Positions 58,802 to 64,000 of a stretch of DNA of 64,000 nt are shown one piece after another. The stretch is from Fibrobacter sp. (GTDB taxonomy: Bacteria; Fibrobacterota; Fibrobacteria; Fibrobacterales; Fibrobacteraceae): NCBI GenBank assembly GCA_024399035.1, contig JAKSID010000010.1, positions 20,099-84,098 on the forward strand, written 5' to 3'. The notes beneath the pieces are model-generated. The model was not told where the DNA came from, did not search any database, and saw only the letters and a program-made list of their open reading frames with translations. The stretch's first letter is position 1, and each line of letters begins with the position of its first letter. Position numbers and translations under genes: made by a program.

Positions 58802-61417
58802 TTAAAGTTCCTTCACACAGCGAATAGAGATATATACTTCTGATTTTGGGTCGAAGAAGTCCTCGAATTCGAATTCATTTTCACGGACCCGCAAAAAGCC
58901 ATAATCGCCAATCCAGAAAAAGCTCATGGCATCCTTGAAATAGTAAACGCCGTCGTAATCCACATAGGCTCCGGCAGGTTTATCAAACAAGTTAAGGATA
59001 TCCAGACTGTTCAACCTGTTTTTCATTTCCCTGAATTCGGCAAAGTAAGGCAAACGCCAGCCTATGGGACAAATGGACCTACCGTCGTACTCTTGGTACA
59101 AAGCTCCATAAACGTCACAGTTTTCAGACTTACCGTCAACGCACTTGCTGCGAGACGTTTTTATCTTCAGGTTTTCAGTCATCCATACAAGATTGCTGTC
59201 CACCACGGTCTTGTAAGTTTTTCCATCTCGGTAATCTGTAAATGTACCCTGGGTTCCGTTTTCCGGATAGACCGGACTTCCACTCGGCCTGTAGTCCGGA
59301 GCATTCTTCACGCAACGAACAGAATAGGCAGTGGTATCTATGTTCTTATGAATGTTGGCTTGGCTATTGGCACTAGACATACCCATAATGTAGCCACCGT
59401 CAACGTAACGTAGCCTCTTGGATGTCCAGAACCCAGCCACTGACGACAGACCACCAAACTTGCCGCCCTTGTCGTAGTAACCTGCGGGTTTTGCATTGAA
59501 ACCCAAGACATTACTGCCGTTCCACCATTTCCATTCTTCACTAGTCTTTAAAACCCTAGCTGTACCATCCTTGTAGCCAACGAAAGCACCTGCGATATGT
59601 ACAAGGGAATCCATTTCCTCTAGACTTGGCAGGTGCCAACCCGCAGGGCAAGCGTTCAACGCATCTTTCTGGAAATAGAGGCGACCCAGGGATTCGCAGT
59701 TTTCCTGCTTTCCATCGGGGCAAACACTTTCTGAGGTTTTGTAATTCAAGTTCTCCGCCATCCAAGTCTGGCTTCCGATTTTTACGAACTTGTAATTTTT
59801 GCCATCACGTTCATCCTTGAATTTTTCAGAATCGTCATCATCCACATAATCCATCGTATCCTGAACACAGCGAACAGAAAGTCCGTTACTTCTATGAAGG
59901 GGCATGCATTCCGGCTGGTCATTGGAATTACTCAGGCCCAAGCAGAAAGTCTTTGCCCAATGACTCGATTGTAGTGTAGATGTCCAGAAGGAAGCCATCT
60001 TCGATTCAGCGTAATACACAGTATCCGAAGCCATGATTCCAGCAGGCAAGGCGTTGAATCCAAAGTAGTCATCCCCATTGTCGTTGTCAAACCAACCCTG
60101 AGTCGATTTTAAACTGAGGGCAACGCCTTCAAAGTAATGTTGAGAAACAGATTTAGTTAAAAGTTTGTACTCATCGTGGCTAGGTAAATGCCAACCTGCC
60201 GGGCATGCATTCAAAGCACTGGACCAAGCATACAGTCGGCCATACTTGTTGCAGTTTTCCTCTTTTCTTGCATAGCAGTTGCTGCTATCCGTAGCAAAGT
60301 TCAAGTTCTCTGCCATCCAGAACAGCGAACCGATTTTTACAGCCTTATAAGTCTTGCCATCTCGATCGTCCTTAAAGTTTTTTTCAATTTTCTTGACCTT
60401 CGGGCGGAAGAACTTAACCGTAACATCGTTAATGCGATGAATGCCGGAAACGGACTCGCTCTTACGCTGGAGACATCGAACGGCGGCGAACCCGGATTTC
60501 CAATGGGGAACAATTGTAGCGGAGTCGGACTTGGAATCAATTTCCAAAACATAGGCATCGGTGCCAAAAGGATTATCTACAGAGGATTCCGTGGCGATCC
60601 AAAATCTGGAACCCATAAAAGAGCCTATTTCTTCATCATAGTCATTAATGGAGGGAATAGCGGAGAAACCCACATCATCTGTACCGCGACCACCAAGTTC
60701 CAAAAGTCTTTCACTTCTGCGTTTTGCCGTAGCGATGGAATCGTTTCTGTAATAAATGTTCCAAATCCAAACTCGATCTACGGAACGGATTGAATCCCTA
60801 TAGTCATTTACTTTGTTGATGTTATACCAGAGGGTCGCAGGCTCTACCGGACGGTTCCACACATCGTCCTCATCCTGGGGGATGTAGTCTTCTTCGAACT
60901 CTTCGCCGCAGTAGCAATCCTCCCCTTCATCAAACTCATCGTACTTGATTACGGAACCGCAGTCTTCGTCGGCAAGGCACAACAAATAATCCGGATAGTT
61001 TTTTGCCCTAAGTACCGTGGCGGAATTATCCTTAGCCTTATTCTTCTTGTTTTTTACGCCCCGCACATATTTCAGCAGTTCTTCAACATCCTTCTTTCGA
61101 GGAAGCCTATAGCCGTTAGGGCAAATACCATCAAAGGAACGAAATGTATAAAAGCAAAATTTTTCATTGGAACATACGTTAGTAACATCGTTCCATTTAT
61201 AAAGACGGCCGAAGGTATTACATTCGCCCATGGCACAGGAACTGCTATCTGTAGCGAAGTTCAGGTTTTGAGACATCCATCGCTGATTGCCAATATCAAC
61301 GGTAGAGTATTCCATACTATCACGGTCATCTGTGACGGAACCTACATAAATATAGCCGTAAGATACCGAGCAGGCAAAACCTACAGCGACCGTGATCCAT
61401 TTCAAGAAAGCGTTCAT
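58802..61417 (-). CDS. Secreted protein with four FISUMP domains
   Basis: 871 residues; AGGACGAG precedes ATG 61417. A signal peptide (MNAFLKWITVAVGFACSVSYG) leads into four FISUMP units starting near residues 28, 347, 532 and 724. Each has F(K/T)D(D/E/Y)RDGK(T/N)YK-type text, (W)MxENLN/K, C..G..NC with (G)R/ALY, then CP(A/I)GW(H/R)LP and SVRC or IRC. The first is the most divergent and has a long charged insertion (about 170-200: DEFDEGEDCYCGEEFEED-like). All domains carry Cys pairs expected to form disulphides outside the cell. No sorting tail was seen. Function unknown; a surface or binding role is likely. Confidence 0.9.
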   Translation of the reverse strand: MNAFLKWITVAVGFACSVSYGYIYVGSVTDDRDSMEYSTVDIGNQRWMSQNLNFATDSSSCAMGECNTFGRLYKWNDVTNVCSNEKFCFYTFRSFDGICPNGYRLPRKKDVEELLKYVRGVKNKKNKAKDNSATVLRAKNYPDYLLCLADEDCGSVIKYDEFDEGEDCYCGEEFEEDYIPQDEDDVWNRPVEPATLWYNINKVNDYRDSIRSVDRVWIWNIYYRNDSIATAKRRSERLLELGGRGTDDVGFSAIPSINDYDEEIGSFMGSRFWIATESSVDNPFGTDAYVLEIDSKSDSATIVPHWKSGFAAVRCLQRKSESVSGIHRINDVTVKFFRPKVKKIEKNFKDDRDGKTYKAVKIGSLFWMAENLNFATDSSNCYARKEENCNKYGRLYAWSSALNACPAGWHLPSHDEYKLLTKSVSQHYFEGVALSLKSTQGWFDNDNGDDYFGFNALPAGIMASDTVYYAESKMASFWTSTLQSSHWAKTFCLGLSNSNDQPECMPLHRSNGLSVRCVQDTMDYVDDDDSEKFKDERDGKNYKFVKIGSQTWMAENLNYKTSESVCPDGKQENCESLGRLYFQKDALNACPAGWHLPSLEEMDSLVHIAGAFVGYKDGTARVLKTSEEWKWWNGSNVLGFNAKPAGYYDKGGKFGGLSSVAGFWTSKRLRYVDGGYIMGMSSANSQANIHKNIDTTAYSVRCVKNAPDYRPSGSPVYPENGTQGTFTDYRDGKTYKTVVDSNLVWMTENLKIKTSRSKCVDGKSENCDVYGALYQEYDGRSICPIGWRLPYFAEFREMKNRLNSLDILNLFDKPAGAYVDYDGVYYFKDAMSFFWIGDYGFLRVRENEFEFEDFFDPKSEVYISIRCVKEL

Positions 61418-61474
61418 CTCGTCCTAATCCTACAAACAAATTCTTATGGCTCAAAATCTAAAAAAATGACAACG

Positions 61475-61499
61475 AAAAAAGACCGGGAGAAACCCGGTC
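61475..61499 (-). terminator. Terminator after hisD
   Basis: Perfect 7-bp stem GACCGGG/CCCGGTC (61481-61487 with 61493-61499), loop AGAAA, followed on the minus strand by a T-run (61475-61480). Confidence 0.9.
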
Positions 61500-61560
61500 T
61501 CTTGAGCGATTCCTCACGTTTGGGAAAGGAAAGCTTGGAGGGGCAGTGCCTCTCCATTCA

Positions 61561-62850
61561 TTATAAGCGCTTCAGCACAGCCTGTGCGTGATGGTAGAAG
61601 CCTTCTTCCATGGCGACGGCGGCGATAGCCTTGGCGTTCTTCTTGATGGCCTTTTCGCTGTAGCGGATGATGGACATACGCTTCAGGAAGTCGTATACGC
61701 CGAGAGGGCTGAAGAAGCGGCCAGTGCCGTTAGTGGGCAGCACATGGTTAGGGCCGGCAAAGTAGTCACCCACCGGTTCAGAAGACCAGTGACCAATGAA
61801 CACGGCTCCAGCGTTTTCAATCTGGGCAGCCATGGATTCCGCTTCGTCGGTCATGACTTCCAGATGTTCCGGAGCAATCTTGTTTGCAATGGCAACGCCA
61901 TCAAACCAGTCCTTCACCACGAGAATTCGGCCGAAGTTGTCCAGCACCTTCTGAAGCAGTTCCTTCTTGGGGCTGTTTTCCACCTGGACGTCTACGCAGG
62001 CAGAAATCATCTGGGCGGTTTCCATGTCGTCGGTAATGCAGATGGCGGCTTCGAAACCGGAACCGTGTTCAGCCTGGGAAAGCAGGTCTGCTGCAACGAA
62101 GTCAGGATCGGCAGTCTTGTCGGCCATCACCAGAACTTCGGAAGGGCCTGCCACCATGTCGATATCCACAACGCCGAAGACTTCCTTCTTGGCAACAGCA
62201 GCGAAAACGTTACCCGGGCCCACAATCTTGTCGACGCGTTCAACAATAGTCTTGCCCTTGGCATCCTTGGCACCGTAAGCCAACAGGCCGATAGCCTGAG
62301 CGCCACCAATGTGGTAGACTTCGGTAATGCCCAGTTCCTTAAGAACAAAAGCCACAGCGCGGTTGATTTCGCCCTTGATGGGAGTGACCACCACGATGTC
62401 TTCAACGCCAGCAACCAGAGCGGGTACAGCGTTCATGATCACGGTGCTGGGATAAATGCCTGCACCACCCGGAACATAGAGGCCCACGCGCTTCATGGGG
62501 CGAATGCGCTGACCAAGAACCACGCCGTCCTTGCCTTCCATGAGCCAGGACTCTTCCATCTGGTTCTGGTGGAAGTCGCGAACGTTCTTGATGGCCTGCT
62601 TAAGAGCCTTCTGCAATTCAGCGGGGCACTTGGCGGCAGACTTTGCAATTTCCTTTTCGGAAACGCGGATGTTCTTGCCCTTCAGGCCATCGAACTTCTG
62701 GGCGTATTCCACAGCCTTGGCGTAGCCGCCCTTCTTGATGTCAGCAAGGATATCTACAACCTTGTTATAAATTTCGCGGCTGGGAGCAACTTCGCGACCG
62801 CAAATGCGTTCAATTTCCTTAGAATTAGGAGTAGCCTTAACTATTTGCAT
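61561..62850 (-). CDS. hisD: Histidinol dehydrogenase
   Basis: 429 residues from ATG 62850. HisD oxidises L-histidinol to L-histidine in two NAD-dependent steps. Family blocks: GLYVPGGAGIYPSTVIMNA, VYHIGGAQAIGLLAYG, VDKIVGPGNVFAAVAK, VAGPSEVLVMAD, LLSQAEHGSGFEA (zinc-binding Gln and His) and NAGAVFIGHWSSEPVGDYFAGPNHVLPTNGTGRF (catalytic Glu/His region). Length is normal. The start overlaps the cimA stop by 10 bp and a Shine-Dalgarno (AAGGAAAC) lies inside cimA, so the two are translationally coupled. Isoleucine-precursor and histidine synthesis are thus linked in one operon. Confidence 0.97.
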   Translation of the reverse strand: MQIVKATPNSKEIERICGREVAPSREIYNKVVDILADIKKGGYAKAVEYAQKFDGLKGKNIRVSEKEIAKSAAKCPAELQKALKQAIKNVRDFHQNQMEESWLMEGKDGVVLGQRIRPMKRVGLYVPGGAGIYPSTVIMNAVPALVAGVEDIVVVTPIKGEINRAVAFVLKELGITEVYHIGGAQAIGLLAYGAKDAKGKTIVERVDKIVGPGNVFAAVAKKEVFGVVDIDMVAGPSEVLVMADKTADPDFVAADLLSQAEHGSGFEAAICITDDMETAQMISACVDVQVENSPKKELLQKVLDNFGRILVVKDWFDGVAIANKIAPEHLEVMTDEAESMAAQIENAGAVFIGHWSSEPVGDYFAGPNHVLPTNGTGRFFSPLGVYDFLKRMSIIRYSEKAIKKNAKAIAAVAMEEGFYHHAQAVLKRL

Positions 62851-64000
62851 TTCTTAGTTTCCTTCAAAATCTTGTAGCACAGACCGTCCATCAAGGCAAG
62901 CCAGCTGGCTTCGATAATGTTGGTACTTACGCCTGCCACGTTCCAGTGTTCCTTGTCGTCGCCGAAGGTAGTCCACACGCGCACGAGAGCGTCGGAGCCT
63001 ACGGAAGAACCGAGAACGCGGACCTTAAAGTCGTCCAGATGAACCTTGGCCATATACGGGAAGAACGGGAGCAAAGCCTTACGGAGAGCTGCATCCAGTG
63101 CGTTCACCGGACCGTCGCCTTCGCTTACGGTATGGCTGATCTTGTCACCGATCTTCAGCTTGACTGCGGCCTGAGAAACAGCAACACCCTGAGTGTTCTT
63201 GTCTTCGGTAACGCGGTAGTTCATGAATTCGAACGGTGCCGTAAACATGCCCAGCTGGCGGTAAACCAGCATCTTGAAACTGGCTTCGGCAGAGTCGAAG
63301 TGCCAGCCGGCGTTTTCCTTTTCCTTGATGGCGAGCAACAGCTTTGCTACCATGGGGTCCTTCTTGTCGATGCCCGGCTTGATAGCCTTCAGCTTTTCAA
63401 CCACGAGAGAACCACCAGCCTGATCGCTGGTGACGAACACGCGGTCATTGCCCACGGAGTGCGGGTCCACATGTTCAAAGCTGCGGGAAACCTTCATGAC
63501 GCCATCGATATGTGCGCCGCCCTTATGAGCAAAAGCAGCCTCGCCCACGTACGGTGCGCGGACATCGCTAGCCAGATTCACAATCTGGTCTACGCTCAGG
63601 AACAGCTTGCGAAGTCCAGCCATCTTCTTGGCAGCAAAGAACTTTGCGCCCATCTTGAAGACCAGGTCAGCCATGATGGTGGTGAGGTTTGCGTTACCGC
63701 AACGTTCGCCATAACCGTTAACAACGCCCTGAATCATAGAGGCACCGGACTTCACGGCATAGATGCTGTTTGCCACAGCAAGGCCGGAGTCGTTATGCAC
63801 ATGGATACCAAGGGGAACGTCTACGTGTTCCTTAACGGCTTCAAAAATTTCTTCCAATTCCCAAGGCATGGTACCGCCATTGGTATCGCAAAGCACAATG
63901 AAATCAGCACCACCGAGGGCAGCGGCCTTCAGGGTTTCGATAGCATATTCCGGATTAGCCTTATAGCCGTCGAAGAAATGTTCGGCGTCGTAAATGACTT
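62841..64000 (-). CDS. cimA: (R)-citramalate synthase, C-terminal part (runs off right edge)
   Basis: The reading frame enters from beyond 64000 and ends at 62841, giving about 386 visible residues. CimA condenses pyruvate and acetyl-CoA to (R)-citramalate, a threonine-independent route to isoleucine. Visible features: IVLCDTNGGTMPWEL, PLGIHVHNDSGLAVANS (metal-binding HVH), GVVNGYGERCGNANL, and KGGAHIDGVMK. The C-terminal LeuA-type allosteric domain follows (SHTVSEGDGPVNALDAALRKAL, VRVWTTFGDDKEHWNVAGVSTNIIEASW). The CimA rather than LeuA assignment rests on DTNGG and the overall spacing. It overlaps hisD by 10 bp. Confidence 0.92.
   Translation of the reverse strand, partial: VIYDAEHFFDGYKANPEYAIETLKAAALGGADFIVLCDTNGGTMPWELEEIFEAVKEHVDVPLGIHVHNDSGLAVANSIYAVKSGASMIQGVVNGYGERCGNANLTTIMADLVFKMGAKFFAAKKMAGLRKLFLSVDQIVNLASDVRAPYVGEAAFAHKGGAHIDGVMKVSRSFEHVDPHSVGNDRVFVTSDQAGGSLVVEKLKAIKPGIDKKDPMVAKLLLAIKEKENAGWHFDSAEASFKMLVYRQLGMFTAPFEFMNYRVTEDKNTQGVAVSQAAVKLKIGDKISHTVSEGDGPVNALDAALRKALLPFFPYMAKVHLDDFKVRVLGSSVGSDALVRVWTTFGDDKEHWNVAGVSTNIIEASWLALMDGLCYKILKETKKCK

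Overview
The window looks like chromosomal DNA of a Fibrobacter (phylum Fibrobacterota, close to F. succinogenes). The basis is mixed. Two genes encode FISUMP domains (the 'Fibrobacter succinogenes major paralogous' domain). Secreted esterases carry Ser-rich linkers and C-terminal sorting-like tails. There is a giant GLUG-type secreted protein, and some promoters have a TAnnTTTG -7 box like that of Bacteroidetes. Most of the DNA is ordinary housekeeping sequence. I see no prophage, transposase, integrase or CRISPR array.

Layout. 1-7.7 kb: the start of a UvrD/PcrA-type helicase running off the left edge, a 47-residue peptide gene coupled to a 1682-residue secreted repeat protein, and a single-domain FISUMP protein. 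7.8-16.5 kb: a porin-like outer membrane protein with a coiled-coil arm, a DUF2279-like protein, fabF, orn-PBP-lgt, a gene-free stretch with four 34-bp inverted repeats, and pmbA. 16.5-23.7 kb: a HigA-like regulator, an AlgX/AlgJ-like protein, tRNA-Arg, metG, a VOC protein, a queuosine-precursor transporter, a NUDIX hydrolase and lptE. 23.7-33 kb: two plant-wall esterases (SGNH and CE1), serS with a duplicated tail, further outer membrane proteins, a fused SpmA-SpmB protein and a Na+/Ca2+ exchanger. 33-42 kb: pepA, hemH, lexA with a readable operator, a histone-H1-like/DksA zinc-finger fusion, cyclophilin, lepA and a divergent signal peptidase. 42-50 kb: a DUF2062-DUF1015 fusion, greB, tatD, a structured intergenic element, a c-di-GMP phosphodiesterase, tRNA-Glu and ppiD. 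50-64 kb: nadB, a Ser/Thr kinase, cvpA, an amidohydrolase, a diguanylate cyclase, a MoxR ATPase/DUF2201 pair, a four-domain FISUMP protein, hisD and cimA (running off the right edge).

Shared themes. Envelope and secretion functions recur: lgt, a signal peptidase, ppiD, lptE, four outer membrane or barrel-like proteins, and proteins with T9SS-like tails. Cyclic-di-GMP is represented by one likely synthase and one likely hydrolase. The least ordinary parts are the small peptide gene (1764-1907), the phased inverted repeats (14840-15115), the H1-DksA fusion (36958-38217), a signal peptidase with Arg in place of the catalytic Lys (40753-41988), the structured element between tatD and the EAL gene (45578-45799), a heptamer array abutting the kinase start (51801-51856), and three genes whose 3' ends, stop codon included, are repeated just downstream.
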